Assembly (NCBI GenBank): GCA_964532485.1
Contig: CAZHKE010000024.1
Span: 1 to 43,658 of the forward strand
Direction: 5' to 3'
Length of the DNA stretch: 43,658 bases
From: DATBSK01 sp964532485
GTDB taxonomy: Bacteria; Actinomycetota; Acidimicrobiia; IMCC26256; PALSA-555
The stretch's first letter is position 1, and every line of letters starts with the position of its first letter. Both the position numbers and the translations under genes were made by a program. This document shows, piece after piece, positions 7,456 to 14,907 of the stretch. The notes beneath the pieces were generated by a model that worked only from the letters and a program-made list of their open reading frames with translations, was not told the DNA's origin and did not search any database.

Positions 7456-8973
7456 CTCTCGCTTCAGGACCTTGCCCGAAGGGTTCCTCGGGAGCGCGTC
7501 GATGAGCACCACTTCCTTCGGGACCTTGAAGCGCGCCAGCTGCTCGCGGCAGTGCTCGACGAGCTCCCCCGGCGTCGTCGCCGCGCTCACGACCACGTAG
7601 GCGACGGGGACCTCGCCCCACCGATCGTCGGGGCGCCCGACGACGGCAGCCTCGACGACCGACTCGTGCTCGTAGAGCACGCGCTCGATCTCGGATCCGG
7701 CGATGTTCTCACCGCCCGACACGATCATGTCCTTGAGTCGATCGACGATGTAGAGGTATCCGTCGTCGTCGCGCACCCCGATATCACCGGTGTGGAACCA
7801 TCCGCCGGCGAACGCGGCCGCGGTCGCGTCAGGGTCGCGCCAGTAGCCCTTGAACACCTTGGGTCCCCGAAGGACCACCTCGCCGCGCTCCCCCGCGGGC
7901 AGCGGCGTTCCCTGCTCGTCCCAGATGTCGAGCTCGAGGTAGAGGCACGGACGGCCGACGCTGCCGAGCTTGCTCACGATGCTGTCCCGATCGAGGAACG
8001 TGTCGCCCGAGACCGTCTCGGTGAGGCCGTACGCATCCGCGAACCACGCCGAGGGGAACGTGCGCTGGAGCCGCTCGATGAGCGGGATCGGCATCTTCTC
8101 CCCGCCGTTGATGACCAACCGCACCGACGAGAGGTCGCGCGCTTCGATGTCGGGCAGCGCCATGATCGCATTGACCATGGCCGGCGCGAGCCACACCGCG
8201 GTAACGCGCGACCGCTCGATCTCGTCGACGACGTCGGGCGCCTCGAAGACACGGTGGACGATGGTCGTCGCACCGGCGGCGATGAGCGACGTGGTCGTGA
8301 GGTCGAGCGCGCCGACGTGGTACAGGGGCCCGCACGCGAGCCCGAGATCGGCGCTGGTGAAGCCGAACTCGACGATGTGCGCGAGGTTCTTCCAGGCCAG
8401 GTTCGCGTGGGTGATCATGACGCCCTTCGGGCGCCCGGTGGTGCCCGAGGTGTACATCAACCGGTGGAGGTCGTCACCGGCCGCGGGCACGCGCACCGGT
8501 GCGGGCGACGCCTTCCGGAGATCCGCGAGCGGCGTCCACCCCTCGGGAGCCGACCGTGTGATGCAGACGCGGACGAGCGCCTCTTCCAGGCCACGGGTTG
8601 CAACGTCGGCGACATCCACGAGCGCTTCGTCGCACACCAGCGCGCGCGCTTCGGAGTGCTCGAGGATGTACCGCACCTCCGGCGCGGCGAGGCGCCAGTT
8701 GATCGGCATCGCGATCGCGCCGAGGGAGTTCGCGGCGAAGATCGTCTCCAGGAACTCGGTGCAGTTGTAGGAGAGCAGGCCCACGACGTCGCCGGCGCCG
8801 ACACCTCGTTCGTGCAGCCCGGCGGCCAGCGACTGCACACGCGCCGCCATCTCGCCGTAGGTGACGGTCTCGTCGCCGAAGATCGCCAGTGGCCGGTGCG
8901 GCGTGCGGCTCGCGTGGTGCTCGAGCACGGCGACCCAGCTCATGTCCGGGTGCATCGGCGACGCCTGCTCCAC
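7423..8973 (-). CDS. Acyl-CoA synthetase (AMP-forming ligase)
   Basis: The 516-residue product is a full-length ANL-superfamily ligase. The phosphate-binding loop YTSGTTGRPKG is at 174-184, YGLTET at 315-320, the hinge motif GWFHTGD at 391-397 and the acyl-adenylation lysine K501 in NPSGK. It activates a carboxylic acid with ATP and attaches CoA; chain or ring preference cannot be read. It is the last gene of a leftward set with two SDRs: the upstream SDR stops 8 bp before this ATG. The 3' end overlaps the convergent SDR by 33 bp. In this context it would activate the acid product of ring opening or side-chain oxidation for beta-oxidation. Confidence 0.93.
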   Translation of the reverse strand: MEQASPMHPDMSWVAVLEHHASRTPHRPLAIFGDETVTYGEMAARVQSLAAGLHERGVGAGDVVGLLSYNCTEFLETIFAANSLGAIAMPINWRLAAPEVRYILEHSEARALVCDEALVDVADVATRGLEEALVRVCITRSAPEGWTPLADLRKASPAPVRVPAAGDDLHRLMYTSGTTGRPKGVMITHANLAWKNLAHIVEFGFTSADLGLACGPLYHVGALDLTTTSLIAAGATTIVHRVFEAPDVVDEIERSRVTAVWLAPAMVNAIMALPDIEARDLSSVRLVINGGEKMPIPLIERLQRTFPSAWFADAYGLTETVSGDTFLDRDSIVSKLGSVGRPCLYLELDIWDEQGTPLPAGERGEVVLRGPKVFKGYWRDPDATAAAFAGGWFHTGDIGVRDDDGYLYIVDRLKDMIVSGGENIAGSEIERVLYEHESVVEAAVVGRPDDRWGEVPVAYVVVSAATTPGELVEHCREQLARFKVPKEVVLIDALPRNPSGKVLKRELRRQVPHERN

Positions 8974-8981
8974 GGAGCCTC

Positions 8982-9725
8982 CTATGGCGCGGCGTAGCCG
9001 CCGTCGACCACGATCGCCGAACCCGTCGTCCAGAGGGACGCGTCACTGGCGAGGTACGAGTAGGCGCCCACCAGGTCGGCGGCCGATCCCAGGCCGAGCG
9101 GGTGCTTGGCCGCGATCGCGTCGATCGCCTCTTGCGGGAGGCCCTCGTGGATCGCCGACAGGAACGTTCCCGGGCACACGCAGTTGACGCGGATGCCGTC
9201 GCGCGCGTACTCGACGGCGGCGACCTTCGCGAGCTGGATAACCGCGGCCTTCGTCGCGCAGTACGGCGCCGCGTGCGACCACGCGGTGAGGCCGGAGACC
9301 GAGGCCGTGAGGACGATCGACCCGGAACCCTGCGAGCGCATCACGGGCACCGCGGCGCGGATGCCGTTGACGGCGCCGAGGACGTTGACGCGGAACGCAC
9401 GCTCCCAGTCCTCGGTCGCCAGGTTGTGGATGCGACCGTTCGGCGACAGCACGCCGGCGTTGCTGATCAGGACATCGAGACGACCGAAGCATGCCACCGC
9501 TCGCGCGACGACGGCTTCGACCTGATCGATGTCGCTCACGTCCGCCAGCACGGTCTCGACCGCGCTGTCGCCTTCGGGAAGCGCTTCGACCGTCGCTGCG
9601 AGCGACTGCCCGCTGACATCGCTGAGCACCAGGTCGGTGTCGGGCTCGCCCCCGAGCCGGCGGGACAGCGCGACGCCCAGCGTCCCGCCCGCTCCCGTGA
9701 TCGCGATCGCCCGACGCTCGCTCAT
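8982..9725 (-). CDS. Short-chain dehydrogenase/reductase
   Basis: The 247-residue product is a classical SDR: cofactor motif TGAGGTLG at 10-17, SNAG at 88-91, catalytic S142, Y155 and K159 (YCATK), and the C-terminal VDGGY. The third Gly of the cofactor motif is kept, but Leu replaces the usual Ile. D36 after the second strand suggests NAD rather than NADP. ATG 9725 starts the fold correctly; the frame stays open upstream through a repeat and is not treated as coding. The gene lies between another SDR and the acyl-CoA synthetase, probably in one transcript interrupted by the 92-bp repeat. It likely oxidises an alcohol or a 3-hydroxyacyl intermediate. Confidence 0.88.
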   Translation of the reverse strand: MSERRAIAITGAGGTLGVALSRRLGGEPDTDLVLSDVSGQSLAATVEALPEGDSAVETVLADVSDIDQVEAVVARAVACFGRLDVLISNAGVLSPNGRIHNLATEDWERAFRVNVLGAVNGIRAAVPVMRSQGSGSIVLTASVSGLTAWSHAAPYCATKAAVIQLAKVAAVEYARDGIRVNCVCPGTFLSAIHEGLPQEAIDAIAAKHPLGLGSAADLVGAYSYLASDASLWTTGSAIVVDGGYAAP

Positions 9726-9730
9726 CTTCT

Positions 9731-9909
9731 CCGCTCCTGGCGCGCCTTCGGCGCGCCGGGCCGCTCGGGCCCCGCGCGCTGCTCGCCGGGATACCCGGCT
9801 CGCGCACGCTCGCTCATCGTGCCCGCTCCTGGCGCGCCTTCGGCGCGCCGGGCCGCTCGGGCCCCGCTCGCTGCTCGCCGGGATACCCGGCTCGCGCACG
9901 CTCGCTCAT
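9731..9909. repeat. Tandem 92-bp hairpin-rich repeat, two copies
   Basis: Copy 1 is about 9731-9817 and copy 2 about 9823-9909, a period of 92 bp, with one clear base difference inside the copies. Each contains a perfect hairpin GGCGCGCC-TTC-GGCGCGCC and a second one GCCGGG-ATA-CCCGGC, and each ends in GCTCGCTCAT. The last bases of copy 2 include the end of the upstream SDR gene. The same GCTCGCTCAT also lies at the start codon of the downstream SDR, so the duplication seems to have copied the SDR start region. It could act as an RNA stability or attenuation element between the two genes; no function is shown. Confidence 0.8.
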
Positions 9910-10685
9910 GCCAGCAGGTAGCCGCCGTCGACGTTGAGCACGGTGCCGGTGACGAACGCGGACGCGTCGGAAGCGAGGAACAGGTACGCGCCGGAGAGGT
10001 CGGTGGGTGCTCCCCAACGCCGCTGCGCGGTATGGCCGATCACTTCGGCCGCGAGCTCGGGGTTGTTCTTCCACGTCTCGGCCAACGGCGAGTCGAACCA
10101 CCCGGGAGCGACGACGTTCACGGTGATGCCAGAGGGCGCGAGATCCAGCGCCAGAGCCTTCGCCAAGCCCACCATCCCGGCCTTCGACGCGCTGTACGCC
10201 GCGAGCGCCTGGCGCGGGCGCTCGCCCAGCACCGATCCGGTGAAGATCAGCCGACCGCCCTCGGCCATCACCCGGGCGGCGGCGCGCCCACCCAGGAACG
10301 CGCCGGTGAGGTTCACGTCGAGCACCCGTCGCCACACCGACGGCTCGGTGTCAAGCGGCCCGGCCAGGATGGGCGAGATCCCTGCGTTGCAGATCCAGAC
10401 GTCGAGGCCGCCCCACTCCGCCACGGTGGCATCGGCGACCGAGTCGTTGAAGTCCTCGTCGGTCACGTCACCGCTGAGCACGAGGGACGGGCCCGACAGC
10501 GCCTCGGCGACCTCCTTGAGGTCCTTCTCGGCGCGCGCGACCAGCGCGACGAGTGCGCCGCCCTGCGAGAACGCGTGGGCGAGCAACCGTCCGAGTCCCC
10601 GGCTCGCCCCGGTGATCACGACTCGCTTCCCGGTCACCTCCGCTCCGCCGGGGAAGGCGCCTGGGATCTCGATCTGTTCGGCCAT
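9906..10685 (-). CDS. Short-chain dehydrogenase/reductase
   Basis: The 259-residue product is a classical SDR with TGASRGLG at 25-32, CNAG at 99-102, catalytic S151, Y164 and K168 (YSASK), and a terminal VDGGYLLA. It carries a slightly long N-terminus (MAEQIEIPGAFPGGAEVTGK) before the Rossmann fold. It is the first gene of a leftward set (this SDR, another SDR, the acyl-CoA synthetase) and is divergent from the E1 fusion gene, with 42 bp between starts holding putative operator site 4. The two adjacent SDRs are clearly different in sequence, so they probably handle different alcohols or opposite stereoisomers. Confidence 0.9.
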   Translation of the reverse strand: MAEQIEIPGAFPGGAEVTGKRVVITGASRGLGRLLAHAFSQGGALVALVARAEKDLKEVAEALSGPSLVLSGDVTDEDFNDSVADATVAEWGGLDVWICNAGISPILAGPLDTEPSVWRRVLDVNLTGAFLGGRAAARVMAEGGRLIFTGSVLGERPRQALAAYSASKAGMVGLAKALALDLAPSGITVNVVAPGWFDSPLAETWKNNPELAAEVIGHTAQRRWGAPTDLSGAYLFLASDASAFVTGTVLNVDGGYLLA

Positions 10686-10699
10686 CACCGTTCCTGCGT

Positions 10700-10717
10700 T
10701 TGTACCGACCAGTACAA
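10700..10717. promoter_or_regulatory. Putative TetR operator, site 4 (most symmetric copy)
   Basis: The plus strand reads TTGTACCGACCAGTACAA, with perfect arms TTGTAC and GTACAA around a 6-bp centre. It lies 14 bp from the SDR start (10685) and 10 bp from the GTG of the E1 fusion (10728), so both divergent genes would be controlled together. Confidence 0.7.
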
Positions 10718-10727
10718 TACACGGCTC

Positions 10728-12692
10728 GTGCTCACCGACGCCGACCTCCTCGAGATGCATCGGCGGATGCTCGTGATCCGCGGGTTCGAGGAGCGCGTGG
10801 CTGCGCGGTACCGCGACGGCGAGGTACCGGGCTTCGTGCACCTGTCGATCGGGCAGGAGGCGTCGGCCGTGGGTGCGTGCTGGCCGCTCGGGCCGGCCGA
10901 CGTGATCACGTCGACCCATCGCGGCCACGGCCACTGCCTTGCCAAGGGCCTGGACCCGCTCGGGATGTTCGCCGAGCTCATGGCCAAGGACGAGGGTACG
11001 AACCGTGGCCGCGGGGGCTCGATGCACATCGCCGATCCGACGATCGGCATCTTCGGCGCCAACGGGATCGTGGGTGCCGGCCTGCCGATCGCGGCAGGTG
11101 CCGCGACCGCGGCGCAGCTCCGACGTGACCGGCGCATCGTGGTGGCGTTCTTCGGTGACGGCGCGGTCGCGCACGGCAACTTCCACGAAGCCGTCAACCT
11201 CGCCGCGGTCTGGCGGCTGCCGGTGATCTTCTTCTGCGAGAACAACGGCTACGCAGAGTTCTCGCCCGCATCGACCCAACACGCGGCACCACTGGAGCGG
11301 CGGGCCGCCGGCTACGGCCTCGACTACGTCGCGGTCGACGGCAACGACGTCGCGGCGACGGCAGCCGCGATGAGCCCGGTGGTCGAGGCGACCCGCGCCG
11401 GGCGGGGACCGGCCGTCGTCGAGGCCACTACCTACCGCTGGCACGGTCACTACGAAGGCGACCCACAGCGCTACCGATCTCCCGACGAGGTTCGGGAATG
11501 GGAAGCACGCGACCCGCTGGTCCTCAGCGCGCGCCGGCTCCGATCGGCTGGCGCCACGGACGAGGCGCTCGGACTCATGCAATCAGCGGTCGCGCGCGAG
11601 CTCGACGACGCTGTCGAGGCGGCGCGACAGCTCTCGCCGCCGGCGGCCGCGACGCTGACCGACTTCGTCGCCCGCCCGAGACCCGAACGCCCGGAGCCGC
11701 CGGCACCGGTCGCGGATGCGCCGGTGTTCCGCACCATGGACGCGATCCGAGCCGCGCTCGAAGCCGAGCTCGCCGGCGACGAGCGCGTCTTCGTCGCAGG
11801 GATCGACGTTGCCGCCGGAGGCAACGTGTTCGGCCTCACGCGCGGCCTCGGCGAACGCTTCGGCGATCGCGTCCGCGACACCCCCATCTCCGAGAGCGCC
11901 ATCATCGGATTGGGCGTCGGCGCCGCGATGGCAGGCATGCATCCCGTGGTCGAGCTGATGTACCTCGACTTCCTCGGCGTCTGCTTCGACCAGCTGCTCA
12001 ATCAGGCCGCGAAGCTGCCGTTCATGACCGGGGGCGCCGCGCAGATGGCGCTGACCGTGCGGACCCAGTTCGGCGCGGGGCGCTCCTCGGGGAGCCAGCA
12101 CTCGCAGAGCCTCGAGGCGCTGCTCGCGCACGTCCCGGGACTGAGCGTCGTCATGCCGTCGACGCCCGCCGACACCTACGGGTTGCTGCGCGCGGCGATC
12201 CAGGACCCGAACCCGGTCGTCTTCATCGAGAACCGGCTGCTCTACGGCATGAAGGGGCCGCAGCCGCCGGCCGACCACATCCTCCCGATCGGCTCGTCGA
12301 CCGTCGTGCACCCGGGAAGCGACCTCACCGTCGTGTCGGTCTCACGGATGGTGCACGAGGCGGTCGCCGCGGCCGAGCACGTCGCCGGCGAAGGCATCTC
12401 CGTCGAGGTGATCGACCTGCGATCCGTCGCTCCGCTCGACATGGCTCCGATCCTCGACTCGGTGCTCAGGACCAGCCGGCTCCTGATCGCCCACGAGGCG
12501 GTACTCCCGTTCGGCATCGGCGCCGAGATCGCGGCCACCGTCGCCCGCGACGCGTTCTGGGACCTCGACGCGCCGATCCAGCGGATCGGCGCCGCGCCGA
12601 CTCCACCGCCCTATGCGCCCGAGCTCGAACGCGCGTGGCTGCCCGACCGCGACGACATCGCGGCGGCGATTCGCCGCCTCGCCGCGACCTGA
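10728..12692 (+). CDS. Fused alpha-beta E1 component of a 2-oxoacid/acetoin-type dehydrogenase
   Basis: The 654-residue product joins the two normally separate E1 subunits. Residues 1 to about 325 are the alpha part: HRGHGHCLAKG at 64-74, RGRGGSMH, and the ThDP-Mg motif GDG (143-145) through ENN (171-173). Residues from about 335 are the beta part: FRTMDAIRAAL, TPISES with the probable catalytic Glu at 389, and a C-terminal transketolase-like domain (DLRSVAPLD). The HRGHGHCLAKG and RGGSMHIAD details resemble acetoin dehydrogenase and branched-chain E1 alpha chains. The reaction is decarboxylation or cleavage of an oxo compound and transfer to a lipoyl E2, but no E2 or E3 gene is in this window. 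GTG 10728 is the first in-frame start after the operator; ATG 10755 is an alternative. Confidence 0.9.
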   Translation: MLTDADLLEMHRRMLVIRGFEERVAARYRDGEVPGFVHLSIGQEASAVGACWPLGPADVITSTHRGHGHCLAKGLDPLGMFAELMAKDEGTNRGRGGSMHIADPTIGIFGANGIVGAGLPIAAGAATAAQLRRDRRIVVAFFGDGAVAHGNFHEAVNLAAVWRLPVIFFCENNGYAEFSPASTQHAAPLERRAAGYGLDYVAVDGNDVAATAAAMSPVVEATRAGRGPAVVEATTYRWHGHYEGDPQRYRSPDEVREWEARDPLVLSARRLRSAGATDEALGLMQSAVARELDDAVEAARQLSPPAAATLTDFVARPRPERPEPPAPVADAPVFRTMDAIRAALEAELAGDERVFVAGIDVAAGGNVFGLTRGLGERFGDRVRDTPISESAIIGLGVGAAMAGMHPVVELMYLDFLGVCFDQLLNQAAKLPFMTGGAAQMALTVRTQFGAGRSSGSQHSQSLEALLAHVPGLSVVMPSTPADTYGLLRAAIQDPNPVVFIENRLLYGMKGPQPPADHILPIGSSTVVHPGSDLTVVSVSRMVHEAVAAAEHVAGEGISVEVIDLRSVAPLDMAPILDSVLRTSRLLIAHEAVLPFGIGAEIAATVARDAFWDLDAPIQRIGAAPTPPPYAPELERAWLPDRDDIAAAIRRLAAT

Positions 12693-12705
12693 GCGGATCC
12701 GAGGA

Positions 12706-13854
12706 TCAGCAACCCAACGCCCGCGCGATGACCAGGTGCTGGATCTCGTTCGTGCCTTCGCCGATCTCGAGCACCTTCGCATCGCAGTAGAAGCGGGCCA
12801 CCGGTGACTCGAGCATGTAGCCGAGGCCACCGTGGATCTGGACGGCCTCCGACGCCGCCGACACCGCGAGCCGACTGGCCTTCAGCTTGGCCATCGCCGC
12901 TTCCTTGAGGAACGGCTGACCGGTGTCACGCAGGTATGCGGCGCGATACGTGAGCCACCGTGCCGCCTCGAGCTCGGTCGCGATGTCGGCGAGCTTGAAC
13001 TGGATCGCCTGGAACCTCGAGATCGGCTGGCCGAACTGCACCCGCTCGCGCGCGTACTCGAGTGCCATGTCGAGCACGGCCTGGGTCAGGCTGAGCGACA
13101 ACGCTGCGATCGAGATGCGCCCGACCTCGAGCGTGCGCAGGAACTGGCTGAGCCCCATCGCGGGATCGCCGACGAGGTGGTCGTTGGCAACCCAGACGTC
13201 GTCGAAGGCGAGCTCGCGGGTGTCGAGGCCCCGCCAGCCGATGCCGCGCATCTTCGGGCCCATCGTGAAGCCGGCGGTGTCCTTCTCCACGACGAAGCTC
13301 GCGAACGTCGGCGCGTCGCCCTCGGCCGACTCGGTGCGCGCGAGCAGCGTCACCCCGAACGACATGTCGGTCCCCGCGTTGGAGATGAACGTCTTGCGGC
13401 CGTTGATCAGCCAACCGCCGTCACGTCGCTGCGCCCGGGTGCGGATCCCGCGAGCGTCCGAACCCGCATCGGGCTCGGTGAGACCGAACGCACCGAGGGC
13501 CCGCCCCTCGGCCAACGGTCGCAGCCAACGCTCTCGCTGCGCGTCGTTGCCGAACAGGTACAGCGGCAGCGAGCCGATGGTCACGTGCGCCTGCCATGCG
13601 GAGGCGACCGACTGGTCGGCCAGACCGATCTGCTCCATCGCGGCGACGAAGCCGACGGTCGACATGCCGATGCCTCCCCACTGCTCCGGTATCAGCATGC
13701 CGAGCAGGCCCAGCGCACCCATCTCGCGGAGCAGGTCGGTCGGGCACCGCTCCTCCTCCCACGCCGGGGGCGCACGCCGGGCGATCTCCTGCTGCGCGAA
13801 CTCGCGACAGAGGCCCACCAGATCGCGCTCCGACTCGGTGAGCGAGAGGTCCAC
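12706..13854 (-). CDS. Acyl-CoA dehydrogenase
   Basis: The 382-residue product is a full-length FAD acyl-CoA dehydrogenase. FGLTEPDAGSDARG is the flavin and substrate-binding signature, the middle beta domain holds NGRKTFISNAG, and E366 in IGEGTNEIQ is the expected catalytic base. It removes two hydrogens from an acyl-CoA to give the 2,3-enoyl-CoA and passes electrons to ETF. It converges on the E1 fusion gene with 13 bp between stops and is divergent from the beta-propeller gene, with putative operator site 5 just upstream. This is the beta-oxidation entry step for the acid activated by the nearby ligase, by inference. Confidence 0.93.
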   Translation of the reverse strand: MDLSLTESERDLVGLCREFAQQEIARRAPPAWEEERCPTDLLREMGALGLLGMLIPEQWGGIGMSTVGFVAAMEQIGLADQSVASAWQAHVTIGSLPLYLFGNDAQRERWLRPLAEGRALGAFGLTEPDAGSDARGIRTRAQRRDGGWLINGRKTFISNAGTDMSFGVTLLARTESAEGDAPTFASFVVEKDTAGFTMGPKMRGIGWRGLDTRELAFDDVWVANDHLVGDPAMGLSQFLRTLEVGRISIAALSLSLTQAVLDMALEYARERVQFGQPISRFQAIQFKLADIATELEAARWLTYRAAYLRDTGQPFLKEAAMAKLKASRLAVSAASEAVQIHGGLGYMLESPVARFYCDAKVLEIGEGTNEIQHLVIARALGC

Positions 13855-13865
13855 GGGCGGATCCT

Positions 13866-13883
13866 ATTGACCGACCGGTACAA
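13866..13883. promoter_or_regulatory. Putative TetR operator, site 5
   Basis: The plus strand reads ATTGACCGACCGGTACAA. It lies 11 bp upstream of the acyl-CoA dehydrogenase start (13854) and 70 bp from the beta-propeller start (13954). Confidence 0.63.
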
Positions 13884-13953
13884 CCGCTCGGCGTCGCCCC
13901 GCGGATCCGTGGCGCCGGGGCGCGGTTTGCCGCTGAGCAGCGTTGTCGTCACG

Positions 13954-14895
13954 ATGGCCCTGGTGGTCCTACGTCACCTCGCACGAGCGCTCTTGTGCGC
14001 TCTCGCCGTCGGGATGTTCGGAGTCGCTCCCCCCGCTGGAGCCGAATCGACCGAGCAGGTCATCGTGCGGCACGCGGCGTTCCCGGTCGCGTTGGTGCCT
14101 GCACCCGACGGCGGGTTCCTCTACGCGGAGCGACTCACCGGTCGCGTCCGTCGGGTCACGGCGGACGGTGCGCTCATCGACGTCCCGGTTGCGACGCTCG
14201 AGGTCTCCACCAGCGGTCAGCGGGGGCTCCTCGGCCTCGCCCTCGGCGATGACGATCGGCTGTTCGCGGCGTGGACCGCGCGCGGAGCAGCCAAGCGGAT
14301 CCTCGTCGGCCAGGTCGCTCCGGACTTTCGCGTCGTGTGGCGGGGCCCGCCGAGTGCAACGCTGGCGAACGGCGGTCACCTGGTGTTCGATCCGACCGAT
14401 CAGAGCCTGGTGATCGGGATCGGTGACCTCGGGATGCACCGTCGGGTCGCGAACCCCAACACCGCGAACGGCAAGCTCCTTCGGCTCCGTCCGGATGGCT
14501 CTCCGGCACAGGTGCCCCAGCTCGTCTCCAGCGGCTGGAACAACCCCTTTGCGTTCTCCTTCGTCGGCGATGGTGCGCTCTGGGTTGCCGACAACGCCCC
14601 TGGCGATCGCCCCGAACGGCTCGCGCGTGGCGATCTCGACGCCCGCCCCACCCACGTCACGAAGCTCCCACCGAGCACCGCACCTTCCGCGCTCGCCGCG
14701 CTGTCGGAGCGTGCAGTCGTCGTCTGCAGCTTCCTCCGCCAGCAGACCCTGCGGTACGACATCGCCGAGGGTCGTGCAGCTCGATCGCGTGCGTTCGGCG
14801 ATGGCGAGACCTGCGCCACGTCCGTGGCCCTGACGACCGACGGGAGCCTGGTGCTCGCCGACGAGACGTCGATTCGCCGCGCCCGAGCGGCATGA
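13954..14895 (+). CDS. Secreted PQQ-type sugar dehydrogenase-like beta-propeller protein
   Basis: The 313-residue product has an N-terminal signal peptide (hydrophobic LARALLCALAVGMFGVAPPAGA, cleavage likely after AGA). The mature part shows repeats typical of the soluble glucose/sorbosone dehydrogenase propeller: FLYAERLTGRVRRV, GQRGLLGLALGDDDRLFAAW, NGGHLVFDP, IGIGDLGMH, NTANGKLLRLRPDGS and SGWNNPFAFSF. These match the family's usual order, but the protein is shorter than full enzymes and I cannot confirm all PQQ and calcium ligands, so it may be a binding protein. It sits outside the cytoplasm. ATG 13954 is chosen because it begins the signal peptide; no Shine-Dalgarno is evident. Confidence 0.78.
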   Translation: MALVVLRHLARALLCALAVGMFGVAPPAGAESTEQVIVRHAAFPVALVPAPDGGFLYAERLTGRVRRVTADGALIDVPVATLEVSTSGQRGLLGLALGDDDRLFAAWTARGAAKRILVGQVAPDFRVVWRGPPSATLANGGHLVFDPTDQSLVIGIGDLGMHRRVANPNTANGKLLRLRPDGSPAQVPQLVSSGWNNPFAFSFVGDGALWVADNAPGDRPERLARGDLDARPTHVTKLPPSTAPSALAALSERAVVVCSFLRQQTLRYDIAEGRAARSRAFGDGETCATSVALTTDGSLVLADETSIRRARAA

Positions 14896-14907
14896 CCGCA
14901 CGGCTCG

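Noticed and set aside
8889..10727. Long open plus-strand frame upstream of the E1 fusion
   Set aside because: It is antisense to two intact SDR genes, is Arg-rich with no family motif, and the E1 protein begins normally at GTG 10728.
12832..13953. Open plus-strand frame upstream of the beta-propeller gene
   Set aside because: It lies antisense to the acyl-CoA dehydrogenase; the propeller signal peptide begins at 13954.
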